Below, in pieces: positions 17,055 to 26,359 of a stretch of DNA of 45,605 nt; the first letter of the stretch is position 1, and the number at the start of each line of letters is the position of its first letter. Below the pieces are notes generated by a model. The model ran no database searches and had not been told where the DNA came from. It saw only the letters and a program-made list of their open reading frames with translations. Made by a program: the position numbers and the translations under genes. Origin of the DNA: Runella zeae DSM 19591 (GTDB lineage Bacteria > Bacteroidota > Bacteroidia > Cytophagales > Spirosomataceae); contig NZ_AUIF01000059.1 in NCBI RefSeq assembly GCF_000423565.1, forward strand, positions 1-45,605, read 5' to 3'.

Positions 17055-19667
17055 ATGAAGCAAGTTTTATTTTTAATTATGTTTTGTATAGGCTCTTCTC
17101 TGATTGCCCAACAAAACAGCTCCATTTCTATACCATCTCAAGACGATAAGCTTTGGTATGACAAACCCGCCGAAGTTTGGACGGAGGCTTTACCTCTGGG
17201 CAATAGCTATATGGGCGCGATGGTATTTGGGGGAACAACTCAGGAACATCTGCAACTCAACGAATCAACGCTATACTCAGGAGATCCTAAAGGTACTTTT
17301 AAAAGTATCAACATCCGCAAATACTTCCGAACGGTAGATTCACTGCTGAAAAAAGGGCTTTATCTCGAAGCTCAAAATCTGATTCATAAAGAATGGCTTG
17401 GCCGCAATCACCAAAGCTACCAGCCGATGGGAGACTTGTGGATAGATTTTGATCATAAAGCTCCCGTCACTGCCTACAAACGCTCGCTCGATTTGTCGAC
17501 CGCTACTACCTTCGTGGAGTATCAATACAAGGGGACGCGCTTCACGCGGGAATATTTTATGAGCTATCCTGACCATGCTCTTGTGATGAAATTGAACGCG
17601 CAAGGCCCCGAAAAAATAAATGGAAAAGTGTATTTTTCGACGCCTCATACTCCTACTACTACCTTCAAAACAACCTCTCAACAGTTGATTATGAATGGCA
17701 AAGTACCTGGTTTTGTTGTTAGGCGTACTTTACCCCAAATCCAAAAAGAAGGGGACCAATATAAATATCCCGAAATCTTTGATAAAGATAACGCCCCTTA
17801 TCCTAATGCCGACCGCATCTTGTACGGAGCAGACGCCAATGGTTTAGGAATGAGCTTTGATACCCGCCTAAAAATTCTTAAATGCGATGGTAAAATCACC
17901 TATGAAAAAGACCATATCCAAATTTTAAATGCCACTGAAATAGTGATCGTGTTGAGTGCCGCCTCTAGTTATAATGGCTTCGACAAAAGCCCTGCTACTG
18001 AAGGTCTCGATGCTTCCAAATTAGCAAATGGCTATTTAAACAAAGCGACCAGTAAAAACTTCACACTCTTAAAACAAACACATCTCGCTGACTATCATCG
18101 ATTATTCAATCGAGTTAAAATTCAAATCGAAAAACCTACGGCACAGTCGGCACTTACTACTGACCAACGCATCATGCGCTTTAAAAATGGCCAAGACCCC
18201 TCTTTGGCGGCTTTGCATTTTCAGTTTGGAAGGTATCTAATGATAGCAGGCTCTCGTCCGGGTGGTCAACCACTCAATTTGCAAGGTATCTGGAACGACC
18301 AAGTTATTCCTCCTTGGAATGGCGCCTACACCACCAATATCAACGCCCAAATGAATTATTGGCCTGCCGAGCTCACCAATCTTTCCGAATGTCAGGAACC
18401 TTTTTTTAGAGCTATTAAAGAACTCTCTATCAACGGCAACAAAACCGCCCAAACTATGTACGGCAACCAAGGGTGGGTAGGGCATCACAATATGGATATT
18501 TGGCGTCATGCCGAGCCGATTGACATTTGCAATTGTTCGTTTTGGCCGATGGCCGCAGGCTGGTTTGTGAGTCATTTGTGGGAACATTATCTTTTTACGG
18601 GCAACGTTCAGTTTTTACGTAACGAAACTTTCCCCCTCTTGAAAGGTGCTGTGCTTTTTTACAAAGATTGGCTAGTGCCCAATGCCCAAGGGTATTTGGT
18701 AACTCCAATGGGGCATTCACCCGAGCACAATTTCAAATACGACGGTGACAAAATTGCGACCTTTAGCCAAGGCCCCACGATGGATATGGCTATCATCCGA
18801 GAGTCGTTTGAGCGCTACCTCGAAGCCACTAAAATCTTAAATATTCAAGACCCGCTAGCCCTCGAAATAGCCGACAAACTAAAGCGCCTTCTTCCTTATC
18901 AAATTGGCAAATACGGTCATCTGCAAGAGTGGTCGGCAGATTTTGAAGATAGCGAAAAAGAACACCGACATATCTCACACCTTTATGCTTTTCATCCAAG
19001 CAATCAAATCAATCCTATCACTACGCCCGAACTAGCCGCAGCGGTGAGCCGCACTATGGAACGGCGCGGCGATAAGGCCACCGGCTGGTCGATGGGCTGG
19101 AAACTCAATGTACAAGCACGGCTTTACAATGGAGACAAAGCCTATACGCTTCTGTCTAATTTATTGACCCTTATCAAAGAAAATGACCGCCAAAATTTCA
19201 ATGGTAGTACCTATCCCAATCTTTTTGATTCGTGTCCTCCTTTTCAAATTGACGGAAACTTCGGTGCCACCGCCGGCATTGTCGAAATGCTCGTGCAAAG
19301 TCATGCGGGTGAAATACATTTATTGCCCGCATTGCCGAAAATTTGGAACACAGGTAAAATAACGGGTCTGAAAGCACGAGGAGGATTTATCATAGATTTG
19401 GAATGGGAAAAAGGACTGCTCAAAACGGCCAAAATAACTTCTACTCTAGGAGGTAATTGTCGAATTCGGACTTCAAGTCAGGCAATTGTCTCAGTCCCCG
19501 CAGCTGTTGTGGACAAGACCTCCAATCCAAATTCCCTTTTCAACTTTATCAATCCCGGAAAACCGCTCATTGTCAATGCGTCGTTACAAGCACCTATACT
19601 TACGGTAGATGGCATCGTACAAGAGTTCAAAACGGAGGCAGGAAAAAATTATACCATTCATTTATAA
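17055..19667 (+). CDS. GH95 family alpha-L-fucosidase / alpha-L-galactosidase
   Basis: An 870-residue exported enzyme (signal peptide cleaved near LIAQ-QN). The N-terminal beta-domain begins LWYDKPAEVWTEALPLGNSYMGAMVFGG, typical of GH95. The (alpha/alpha)6 barrel holds the conserved blocks NINAQMNYWPAELTNL (about 428-443), GHSPEHN with E557, and QIDGNFGATAGIVEML with D733, which match the catalytic Asn pair, general acid Glu and Asp described for Bifidobacterium AfcA. GH95 enzymes invert alpha-1,2-linked L-fucose or L-galactose, as found on xyloglucan or host glycans. The acid block reads HSPEH where many members have TSPEN. It is the only hydrolase in this locus. Confidence 0.95.
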   Translation: MKQVLFLIMFCIGSSLIAQQNSSISIPSQDDKLWYDKPAEVWTEALPLGNSYMGAMVFGGTTQEHLQLNESTLYSGDPKGTFKSINIRKYFRTVDSLLKKGLYLEAQNLIHKEWLGRNHQSYQPMGDLWIDFDHKAPVTAYKRSLDLSTATTFVEYQYKGTRFTREYFMSYPDHALVMKLNAQGPEKINGKVYFSTPHTPTTTFKTTSQQLIMNGKVPGFVVRRTLPQIQKEGDQYKYPEIFDKDNAPYPNADRILYGADANGLGMSFDTRLKILKCDGKITYEKDHIQILNATEIVIVLSAASSYNGFDKSPATEGLDASKLANGYLNKATSKNFTLLKQTHLADYHRLFNRVKIQIEKPTAQSALTTDQRIMRFKNGQDPSLAALHFQFGRYLMIAGSRPGGQPLNLQGIWNDQVIPPWNGAYTTNINAQMNYWPAELTNLSECQEPFFRAIKELSINGNKTAQTMYGNQGWVGHHNMDIWRHAEPIDICNCSFWPMAAGWFVSHLWEHYLFTGNVQFLRNETFPLLKGAVLFYKDWLVPNAQGYLVTPMGHSPEHNFKYDGDKIATFSQGPTMDMAIIRESFERYLEATKILNIQDPLALEIADKLKRLLPYQIGKYGHLQEWSADFEDSEKEHRHISHLYAFHPSNQINPITTPELAAAVSRTMERRGDKATGWSMGWKLNVQARLYNGDKAYTLLSNLLTLIKENDRQNFNGSTYPNLFDSCPPFQIDGNFGATAGIVEMLVQSHAGEIHLLPALPKIWNTGKITGLKARGGFIIDLEWEKGLLKTAKITSTLGGNCRIRTSSQAIVSVPAAVVDKTSNPNSLFNFINPGKPLIVNASLQAPILTVDGIVQEFKTEAGKNYTIHL

Positions 19668-19708
19668 CGAATTAGGCGAGGTTTCATGAAACCTCGCCTA
19701 ATTCGTTA
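19665..19708. terminator. Perfect 44-bp palindrome, terminator overlapping the GH95 stop codon
   Basis: Positions 19665-19708 read the same on both strands, giving a stem of up to about 20 bp. It starts within the TAA stop codon of the GH95 gene itself and lies before the leftward DUF721 gene ending at 19732, so it can end transcription from both sides. Confidence 0.88.
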
Positions 19709-19731
19709 TTCCCATTTTTTGGTTGAAAATC

Positions 19732-20052
19732 TCAGATAAACACTATATCAGTGATAAGTTCATAGCCAAACTCCCGATTAAGTGAATCAATAAGTTTGCG
19801 TTTAGCAATGACGAGTTCGTTGGCCAAAGGAGCCGAAGTAAGCCGCAAAAAGAGGATTTTATCTTTTACATATATTTCATTGGTACGGGTCGAAATTTCT
19901 TTCCCCACCAATTTTTCCCAATACACCCTCACCGCCGATTCGTCAAATTGCGAACGGAGACGATAAGTTTCAAGCATTTTATTAATAGCTTCGCCTACGG
20001 TGGTTACGCCAGGGCGGCGGGCAGCATTTTCTTTTTTGAATCTATAAATCAT
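19732..20052 (-). CDS. DUF721 (DciA-like) protein
   Basis: A 106-residue protein of the DUF721 family: VGEAINKMLETYRLRSQFDESAVRVYWEKLVGKEISTRT at the N-terminal half, then the IYVKDKILFLRLTSAPLANELVIAKRKLIDSLNREF strand-helix part. Relatives of this domain include DciA, the loader of the replicative helicase in bacteria without DnaC. In Bacteroidota the family is a conserved short protein of presumed but not proven similar role. dnaB is encoded about 3.5 kb away on the same strand, but not in the same operon. Confidence 0.88.
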   Translation of the reverse strand: MIYRFKKENAARRPGVTTVGEAINKMLETYRLRSQFDESAVRVYWEKLVGKEISTRTNEIYVKDKILFLRLTSAPLANELVIAKRKLIDSLNREFGYELITDIVFI

Positions 20053-20137
20053 AACTAAAAGGGCAAAGCATTGACCCTACAAATTTACGAATATCCCCCT
20101 AAGCATAGACTAGCTGATAGACTTTTTTAGAAATTAT

Positions 20138-20168
20138 TTTGGATTAAGCTCATTGCGCCGTAATATTG
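20138..20168 (+). promoter_or_regulatory. Promoter of metX (TTTG-N19-TAATATTG)
   Basis: TTTG at 20138-20141 and TAATATTG at 20161-20168 are 19 bp apart, the canonical -33/-7 geometry of Bacteroidota; the -7 element matches TAnnTTTG at all but one position. Transcription would begin near 20174, just ahead of the riboswitch aptamer. Confidence 0.55.
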
Positions 20169-20202
20169 CATTATCAAGTCAGTTGCTTCTCATTCGCACA
20201 GC

Positions 20203-20323
20203 GATTGATTTATAAAGAAGAGGGGAGAGAATAGGCTCCGCGAACCTCTGGCAACCTGTTTTATCATACACAAAATAAGGTGCTAATTCCTACCTAGCAG
20301 TAAATGACTAGGGAATATGAATC
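20203..20323 (+). ncRNA. SAM-I (S-box) riboswitch upstream of metX
   Basis: The S-box core is visible: CCTCTGGCAACCTG at about 20246-20259, then AAGGTGCTAATTCCTA at about 20277-20292, and a P4-like pairing CCTAG/CTAGG before the closing strand. The purine-rich start (AGAGGGGAGAG) and the pairing of GATTGATTTAT near 20203 with AATATGAATC near 20314-20323 fit P2 and P1. It lies directly before the homoserine acyltransferase gene, the expected target. Only 28 bases separate the aptamer from the TTG start, with no terminator hairpin, so control is probably of translation. Confidence 0.88.
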
Positions 20324-20351
20324 CAAACACTCATGTTAAGATTTTTCTAAG

Positions 20352-21389
20352 TTGGCATTCTCTATTTTCAAATACCCCTATACTTTCTCCTTGGAGTTAG
20401 GAGGCGAATTGGCAGGCTTTCAATTGGCCTATACGACGCACGGCACTCGCAATGCCGATAGCAGCAATATTCTCTGGATTTGCCATGCTCTCACGGGCAG
20501 CTCCGACCCCGTCGATTGGTGGGATGGTCTGGTGGGACCCGGACTTCATTACGACCCTAAAGATTGGTTTATCATCTGTGCCAATGTCATTGGGTCGCAT
20601 TATGGCTCCACCAATGCCCTGAGTATCAACCCTCAAACAGGCACATCTTACTTTCAGACTTTTCCTGAGATTTCGATACGTGATAATATCGCCGCCTTCG
20701 AACTACTCCGCGAGGAATTGGGAATTACCCAAATTCATACGCTTGTGGGAGGGTCGTTGGGCGGACAACAAGCCCTCGAATGGGCAATTATGAAACCCGA
20801 CTTAATCAAAAATCTTGTATTGATTGCCACCAATGCGCTGCACTCACCTTGGGGTATCGCTTTCAACGAGTCTCAAAGGATGGCTATCAAAGCCGACCCT
20901 ACTTGGAAAGAAGCACGCCCTGATGCGGGTATAGAGGGTATGAAAGTGGCCCGTTCTATTGCGTTGCTTTCGTATCGCAACTACGATACCTACGATTTTA
21001 CCCAAGCTAGGGATAGCAACGAACAAACCGAAAATTTTCGGGCGGCTACCTATCAACAATACCAAGGCGACAAGCTCGCCAATCGCTTCAATGCTTTTTC
21101 GTACTGGAGCCTGTCGAGGATGATGGATTTACACAATGTGGGCCGCAACCGCCCTAGCGTAGTACATGCCTTATCCCAAATCAAAGCACATACGCTTGTG
21201 ATTGGGATTAGTTCAGATATTTTATTCCAGCCTAGCGAGCAAAAGTTTTTGACCAAACACATCCCTGACGCCGAATATCAAGAAATCGATTCGCTTTATG
21301 GGCACGACGGTTTTTTGATTGAATACAAGCAATTGAAGCAAATTCTAACCTCCTGGGAAACAAAACAAAATTTTCAAGTAGCTAAATAA
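20352..21389 (+). CDS. metX: Homoserine O-acetyltransferase (MetX)
   Basis: A 345-residue alpha/beta hydrolase-fold acyltransferase that activates L-homoserine with acetyl-CoA for methionine synthesis. Signatures are NILWICHALTGSSDPVDWW (about 39-57), the nucleophile S135 in LVGGSLGGQQALEW, an Asp near 285 in GISSDILFQP, and H318 in YGHDGF. The only usable start is TTG at 20352: an in-frame stop lies at 20337-20339 and the next in-frame ATG is over 100 codons downstream, while the family N-terminus aligns here. The SAM riboswitch immediately upstream indicates repression when S-adenosylmethionine is plentiful. Family members may use succinyl-CoA, which the sequence alone does not settle. Confidence 0.93.
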   Translation: MAFSIFKYPYTFSLELGGELAGFQLAYTTHGTRNADSSNILWICHALTGSSDPVDWWDGLVGPGLHYDPKDWFIICANVIGSHYGSTNALSINPQTGTSYFQTFPEISIRDNIAAFELLREELGITQIHTLVGGSLGGQQALEWAIMKPDLIKNLVLIATNALHSPWGIAFNESQRMAIKADPTWKEARPDAGIEGMKVARSIALLSYRNYDTYDFTQARDSNEQTENFRAATYQQYQGDKLANRFNAFSYWSLSRMMDLHNVGRNRPSVVHALSQIKAHTLVIGISSDILFQPSEQKFLTKHIPDAEYQEIDSLYGHDGFLIEYKQLKQILTSWETKQNFQVAK

Positions 21390-21416
21390 AAAGGGCATAA
21401 AGTATCACCCTTTTTT
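21388..21416 (+). terminator. Terminator of metX
   Basis: AAAAAGGG (21388-21395) and CCCTTTTTT (21408-21416) pair around a 12-nt loop and finish in a T-run, starting at the metX stop codon. The GC part is only three pairs, so termination may be partial. Confidence 0.55.
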
Positions 21417-21435
21417 CTGAAACTTAGCAGTCGAT

Positions 21436-22467
21436 ATGGTTCGAAAAATCTTGTTAGGTATTCTATTAATGTTGATTGCAGTCGGTATTTTTTACCGCGA
21501 CTTGGTCAGTTATGGATATATGCAAGCCAAAGGACAAATTCAGATTTTGTGGAATACCAAACCTGTCACAGAAGTACTCCAAGACCCTACCCTACCCGAC
21601 TCTCTCAAACAACGCCTCCAACTCATCGGCGAAATCAAACAATTTGCGATAGACTCTTTAGGGCTAGATTCTTCAGAAAGTTATACTACATTTTATAACC
21701 AAAATGGCAAGCCTATTTTGTGGGTACTTACCGCTTGTGAAAGATTTCAAATGAAACCCAAAGAATGGCGCTTCCCTGTCATCGGCACATTTGCCTACAA
21801 AGGTTTTTTTGATAATGCTCGTGCTCAAACCGAAGAAAAAGCATTTATCGACCAAGGATTTGACACCCAAATCAACGAGGTGTCAGCGTGGAGTACGCTA
21901 GGTTTTTTTAAGGATCCTATTTTATCTTCTATGCTATATCGTGGAGAAGGTAGCTTAGCCAATCTTATCATCCACGAAATGACCCACGGCACACTATTTG
22001 TGAAAGACAACCTCGAACTCAACGAAAATTTGGCAAGTTTTGTAGGAGATTATGGTGCAGTACGATTTCTAACAGCGAAGTACGGCAAAAACTCTCCGCA
22101 ACTTGAAAAATATGAATTTAGGAAACAATATAACGACGCCCTAAGCCAGCATATCGTAAGAGGAGCGCATCAACTTGATAGTCTGTACAAAAACTTTCCT
22201 TCTTCATTGACCACCGCCCAAAAAGATACCCTCAAAATGGCTACTATCAAGCACATAGTCATTAGTTCGGATACTTTGTTGGGAGGAATAATTGGCAAAA
22301 AATACCCGTGGCGTAGCAAGAAACTCCCCAACAATGCGTTTTTCATTGGATATCTGACGTATCATTCCCAACAAAATCAGTTTCAAAAAGAATTTCAAAC
22401 GCAGTTTAAAGGCGACTTTCGCAAATATCTTTCTCATTTAAAAGCAAAGTATCCTACCTCATTTTGA
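21436..22467 (+). CDS. Predicted membrane-anchored aminopeptidase (COG4324 family)
   Basis: A 343-residue protein with one N-terminal hydrophobic anchor (about 4-20). The zinc-binding HExxH is at H180-H184 (LIIHEMTHGTLF), followed by the conserved NENLASFVG at about 196-204, in which E197 is the probable third ligand. This order matches the putative aminopeptidase family PF10023/COG4324, whose substrate is not established. It is 46 bp from metX, separated by a weak terminator, so partial cotranscription is possible. Confidence 0.85.
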   Translation: MVRKILLGILLMLIAVGIFYRDLVSYGYMQAKGQIQILWNTKPVTEVLQDPTLPDSLKQRLQLIGEIKQFAIDSLGLDSSESYTTFYNQNGKPILWVLTACERFQMKPKEWRFPVIGTFAYKGFFDNARAQTEEKAFIDQGFDTQINEVSAWSTLGFFKDPILSSMLYRGEGSLANLIIHEMTHGTLFVKDNLELNENLASFVGDYGAVRFLTAKYGKNSPQLEKYEFRKQYNDALSQHIVRGAHQLDSLYKNFPSSLTTAQKDTLKMATIKHIVISSDTLLGGIIGKKYPWRSKKLPNNAFFIGYLTYHSQQNQFQKEFQTQFKGDFRKYLSHLKAKYPTSF

Positions 22468-22611
22468 GGGAGTTATTTGAACTTCTGACCTTTTTTTCTT
22501 GTATTTTTAAAAGTAAAAACAGAACTTTCGCCAAGTTAAAAGTATCGGAATATTGATTATAAATCGTATATATTACGGAATCACTGCCTTGACAACAAAT
22601 AAAAAGTAAGT

Positions 22612-23397
22612 ATGCTACGACGTTTTGCCATCGTCTTCATAGTATTGTTATTGTCAGCCTTTCACACCAAAGACTCTTACCGACGTGTTTCACAAACGAG
22701 TTTTGGTACAGGAGAGCATTTTGAGTATCGTGTTCATTACGGTATTTTCAATGCGGCTGATGCAGTAGTGGATGTCAGTCCGCAAATACAGTACGTAAAT
22801 GGGCGCCCGTGTTATAAAATCAATATTGTAGGTACCACTTTAGGAGCATTTAGCTGGTTTGCCAAAGTGAGAGACGAATGGCAATCATGGATGGATACCT
22901 CGGCGATTGTATCCCAAAAGTTTTATCGGAATATACGAGAAAACAATTATCGAAAAGTAGAAACGACAACTTTTAATCATGCCACCGACGACGCCACCGT
23001 CACCGACGAAAATGGCACGAAGAAATTTGATGTACCGGATCATATTCAAGATGCAATCAGTGGGTATTTTTATCTCCGAACCGTAGATTTTAATAAGCTA
23101 CAGCCCAATGATGTAATTGATGTGCCTACTTTTTTTGAGAATGAAGTTTATAAACTAAAAGTCAAATACCGAGGCAAAGACAATGTAAAAACGAAGTTTG
23201 GCAAAATAAAAGCGCTTAAACTAACGCCCATTATGCCCAACAATCAGCTTTTCAAGGGCGAAAACTCAATCCGTATTTGGGTCTCCGACGACGCCAACAA
23301 AGTCCCTATCAAAGTGGAGGTCGACCTCTGGGTTGGCGCTTTGGTGATGGAAGTGAAGTCTTTCAGAGGAGTCCGCAACACCTTCGATTGGTACTGA
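22612..23397 (+). CDS. DUF3108 family exported protein
   Basis: A 261-residue protein with an N-terminal signal peptide (IVFIVLLLSAFH) and the DUF3108 pattern: GEHFEYRVHYGIFNAADAVVDV, then a middle part with DAISGYFYLRTVDF, then RIWVSDDANKVPIKVEVDLWVGALVMEV. The fold is probably a beta-barrel-like periplasmic domain; function is unknown. It is convergent with dnaB. The 180 bp between them holds no further gene I can support. Confidence 0.85.
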   Translation: MLRRFAIVFIVLLLSAFHTKDSYRRVSQTSFGTGEHFEYRVHYGIFNAADAVVDVSPQIQYVNGRPCYKINIVGTTLGAFSWFAKVRDEWQSWMDTSAIVSQKFYRNIRENNYRKVETTTFNHATDDATVTDENGTKKFDVPDHIQDAISGYFYLRTVDFNKLQPNDVIDVPTFFENEVYKLKVKYRGKDNVKTKFGKIKALKLTPIMPNNQLFKGENSIRIWVSDDANKVPIKVEVDLWVGALVMEVKSFRGVRNTFDWY

Positions 23398-23578
23398 TTC
23401 CGGTAAAGAAGCAATCCACCAAAATCGTGAATCTTCATCTTTAGCAGCCCATTCTCTAAAGGATTCGTTGAATGTTTTAAGATTAAGACACATTATTTTA
23501 ATGCGATAATAGCTTTCCTTATATGACTTGTTATCACAAAACAAATCATTTACACAAAACATTCAGAGTGAATAGTTT

Positions 23579-25207
23579 TTAAAAAGGCGGCTCCTCAGAA
23601 GGATTAGGCGGTGGGAAATGCATACCTCCTAAGTCATTCGCTTTACTTTTGAATGTTCCACCTACGGGTGGAGAAGTATCAAAAGAAGAAGAGGGAGGCA
23701 TTTTGGCATCATTCCCAAAAGTAGCTGTGTTTGCGCCACTCGGTGTAGTAGAAGGGTTTGGAGAATAATACCCGTCCAAATCAGCAAATTTGGTATATTT
23801 TCCAATAAATCTCAATTGAATAGTATCTAGCGAGCCGCTTCGGTTTTTAGCAATAATCACTTCGCCTACACCCTGCACCGAATTTCCAGCATCATCTTGT
23901 GTAAAGCCATAGTATTCAGGACGATACAAAAACGCCACCATATCGGCATCTTGCTCAATAGAACCCGACTCCCTCAAATCTGAAAGTTGAGGACGCTTGT
24001 CACCACCACGAGTTTCTACCGCACGACTTAGCTGCGAAAGGGCAATTACGGGCACATTTAGTTCTTTTGCGAGATTTTTGAGGGCTCTCGAAATCGAGGC
24101 GATTTCTTGTTCGCGGTTTCCTCCACCTTTACCCCCGTCACCTTGCATTAGCTGCAAGTAATCAATCACAATCATCTGAATGTCGTGTTGCTGCTTTAGG
24201 CGACGGCACTTGGCTCTCAACTCCAAAATTGATAAAGCGGGTGTATCATCAATATAAATAGGAGCTCGCATCAAGCGGTCGATACGCTGATGAAGCTGCG
24301 TCCATTCGTGAGGGGCAAGGTTTCCTTTTTTAAGTTTCTCACTATCCAATTCGGCTTCTGCCGAAATCATCCGATTTACGAGCTGCACCGCCGACATCTC
24401 TAGCGAAAATATCGCCACGGGCATACCAAAATCAACGGCAGCATTGCGCAAAGACGAAACGACAAAGGCCGTTTTTCCCATGGCAGGTCGTGCGGCCAAA
24501 ATGATAAGCTCAGTAGGCTGCCATCCGGAAGTAAGGCGGTCGAGCTGGGTAAATCCAGAGGGTACGCCTGTTAAACCGTCTTTTTGTTCACGTCGGCGTT
24601 CCAATTCTCGCAAGGCCTCCGTCATGATGGCACTCATATCCGCGTAGTTTTTACGGATATTTGATTCCGAAATTTTAAAAAGGGACTGTTCTACCGTATC
24701 TAAAAGTGTAAAGACATCAGTAGTATCTTCAAAAGCATCTTGCAAAATTTTGGAAGCTACAGATATCATTTCGCGCTTCATGGCCGACTGCGCCACTACG
24801 CGTGCGTGATATTCGATGTTAGCTGCCGAGTTGATTTTAGTGGTCAGGGTAGTGACATACTGCGCTCCACCTACCATTTCTAACTCACCCAGCTGCCGTA
24901 GCTGATTGGTGACGGTGAGCAAGTCAATGGGCTCAGAATTGGTAAAAAGCGTAATGATAGCATTGTAGATTCGCTGATGCGATTCCTTATAAAAACTCTC
25001 GGCCTTCAAAATATCAATGACTGAGTTGAGTGCATCTTTTTCAATCATCAATGCCCCCAAAACCGCCTCTTCCAACTCAATCGCTTGAGGGGGGAGTTTT
25101 CCCATAGAAGCTCCTCCATTGTCTAGCCAACGATTGCTAGAATTGGGGCGGGCCGAACCTCCAGGAAGATTCTTTTTTAAAAAATTATGGGATTTGTCGT
25201 TTTCCAT
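23579..25207 (-). CDS. dnaB: Replicative DNA helicase DnaB
   Basis: A 542-residue helicase that unwinds DNA at the replication fork as a hexamer. The N-terminal domain (about 38-140, LPPQAIELEEAVLGALMIEKDAL) is followed by the RecA-like ATPase: Walker A at 239-247 (ARPAMGKTA, K245), Walker B in MIVIDYLQLM, and the LSQLSRAVETRGGDKRPQLSDLRESGSIEQDAD block with arginine-finger elements. No intein is inserted, though this protein is a common host. The last 60 residues are a Pro/Ser/Thr-rich low-complexity tail, and the first 35 are a Bacteroidota-type extension. Confidence 0.97.
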   Translation of the reverse strand: MENDKSHNFLKKNLPGGSARPNSSNRWLDNGGASMGKLPPQAIELEEAVLGALMIEKDALNSVIDILKAESFYKESHQRIYNAIITLFTNSEPIDLLTVTNQLRQLGELEMVGGAQYVTTLTTKINSAANIEYHARVVAQSAMKREMISVASKILQDAFEDTTDVFTLLDTVEQSLFKISESNIRKNYADMSAIMTEALRELERRREQKDGLTGVPSGFTQLDRLTSGWQPTELIILAARPAMGKTAFVVSSLRNAAVDFGMPVAIFSLEMSAVQLVNRMISAEAELDSEKLKKGNLAPHEWTQLHQRIDRLMRAPIYIDDTPALSILELRAKCRRLKQQHDIQMIVIDYLQLMQGDGGKGGGNREQEIASISRALKNLAKELNVPVIALSQLSRAVETRGGDKRPQLSDLRESGSIEQDADMVAFLYRPEYYGFTQDDAGNSVQGVGEVIIAKNRSGSLDTIQLRFIGKYTKFADLDGYYSPNPSTTPSGANTATFGNDAKMPPSSSFDTSPPVGGTFKSKANDLGGMHFPPPNPSEEPPF

Positions 25208-25301
25208 GTGTTAAAATCAACCACAATGATACGCCTATTTTTAGGATTCTGAAAATGTCTTGTGCAACAAAAATCAACCTCAACAGATAACTATCTGATA
25301 A

Positions 25302-25309
25302 CAAATATA
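25302..25309 (-). promoter_or_regulatory. -7 promoter element (TATATTTG) for dnaB
   Basis: Reading the minus strand, TATATTTG fits the -7 consensus exactly. It sits immediately after the stop codon of the GT9 gene and about 95 bases before dnaB, so dnaB can be expressed independently. No -33 element is clear. Confidence 0.35.
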
Positions 25310-26359
25310 CTACATACTGAGCGTTTTTTTCTGACTTCCGGTCATTAATGTTTCGAGCTGCGTCTGTACTATTTGATAGTCGAGTTCAGCACACGTTTTA
25401 TTTGTGTCTGAAATGATAACAGCATTCTTCCCATTCTGATACGTTCCAGAGTAGGGCATATAATGGCCAAAATTGTTGAGCTTACCAAAAAGCAATACTC
25501 CAAACGTCCCTACGGCATTGGCCAAATGCGCCGGCCCACTGTCTATCCCAATAAAATAAGTAGCATGTTTAATAATCTCGGCGGTTTGAAGAATCGTAAA
25601 CTTACCACACAAATCTAAATATTTAGGGTTTTCGGTCAGCTTTATAGCCGTAAGACCAATTTGAGCTACATAGTATCCTCTTTCGTTAATCAACCAATCT
25701 ACCAGTTTTTGCCAGTTCTCAACTGACCAGTCTTTGGCGGGATAGTTAGAACTACAATGAATCACCACTAGGTTGTGAGGGAGTCCTAAGGATTTTATTT
25801 TTTCTTCATCTGCCTTCGAAATTATGAGGCGAGGAGCATCATCTCGGATTGGCAAATCAGCACACAACTGAAAAATAGTGAGCAAATTACCCTTTTCAAA
25901 ATAATTAAAAACCGTGATGTCTTTTTGAGCTGCAACTTCATTTTTGTGCACTTGGCCACTGACCAAATCGAAGTTACTTTGCCAAAATTCGAGGTTATAA
26001 ATTTTATCAAAAACCCCCGATTTACATAGCACCAATCTCCTTAAAACAGAAGGCTGCGCCCAAGCCTCGTCCACTGCAGGGTGGTGCACTACAAGTTCTT
26101 TAAATACCGGCTTTACCATCCACACTATATAATCTTTGGGATGAATCTCTCTTATTTGTCTAGCAAGCGGCTCAGCCGCTACAATATCACCAAAATGTTC
26201 GGTGCGGATGATTGTTATCAGCTTACGTCTCCCCAAAAATGAGATTTTAAGTAACAAAAAACGGATTATCTCCCCCACCGCTCCTAAACATTCTTTGGCT
26301 ATGTATGAATATTTCCGATAACGATGTTTCCAAAGTGCAATGGTTGTAGCAACACTCAT
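25310..26359 (-). CDS. GT9 family (heptosyltransferase-like) glycosyltransferase
   Basis: A 349-residue GT-B glycosyltransferase of family 9. It shows the N-terminal RTEHFGDIVAAEPLARQIRE motif (the usual 'R-x-x-x-x-GD-x-x' acceptor-side loop), VVIHCSSNYPAKDWSVENWQKLVDWL in the second Rossmann domain, and the donor-binding FIGIDSGPAHLANAVGTFGVLLFG. Such enzymes add heptose or other sugars to LPS core or surface glycans at the cytoplasmic membrane face. It is a lone gene, with no other glycan biosynthesis genes beside it, so donor and acceptor are unknown. Confidence 0.9.
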   Translation of the reverse strand: MSVATTIALWKHRYRKYSYIAKECLGAVGEIIRFLLLKISFLGRRKLITIIRTEHFGDIVAAEPLARQIREIHPKDYIVWMVKPVFKELVVHHPAVDEAWAQPSVLRRLVLCKSGVFDKIYNLEFWQSNFDLVSGQVHKNEVAAQKDITVFNYFEKGNLLTIFQLCADLPIRDDAPRLIISKADEEKIKSLGLPHNLVVIHCSSNYPAKDWSVENWQKLVDWLINERGYYVAQIGLTAIKLTENPKYLDLCGKFTILQTAEIIKHATYFIGIDSGPAHLANAVGTFGVLLFGKLNNFGHYMPYSGTYQNGKNAVIISDTNKTCAELDYQIVQTQLETLMTGSQKKTLSM

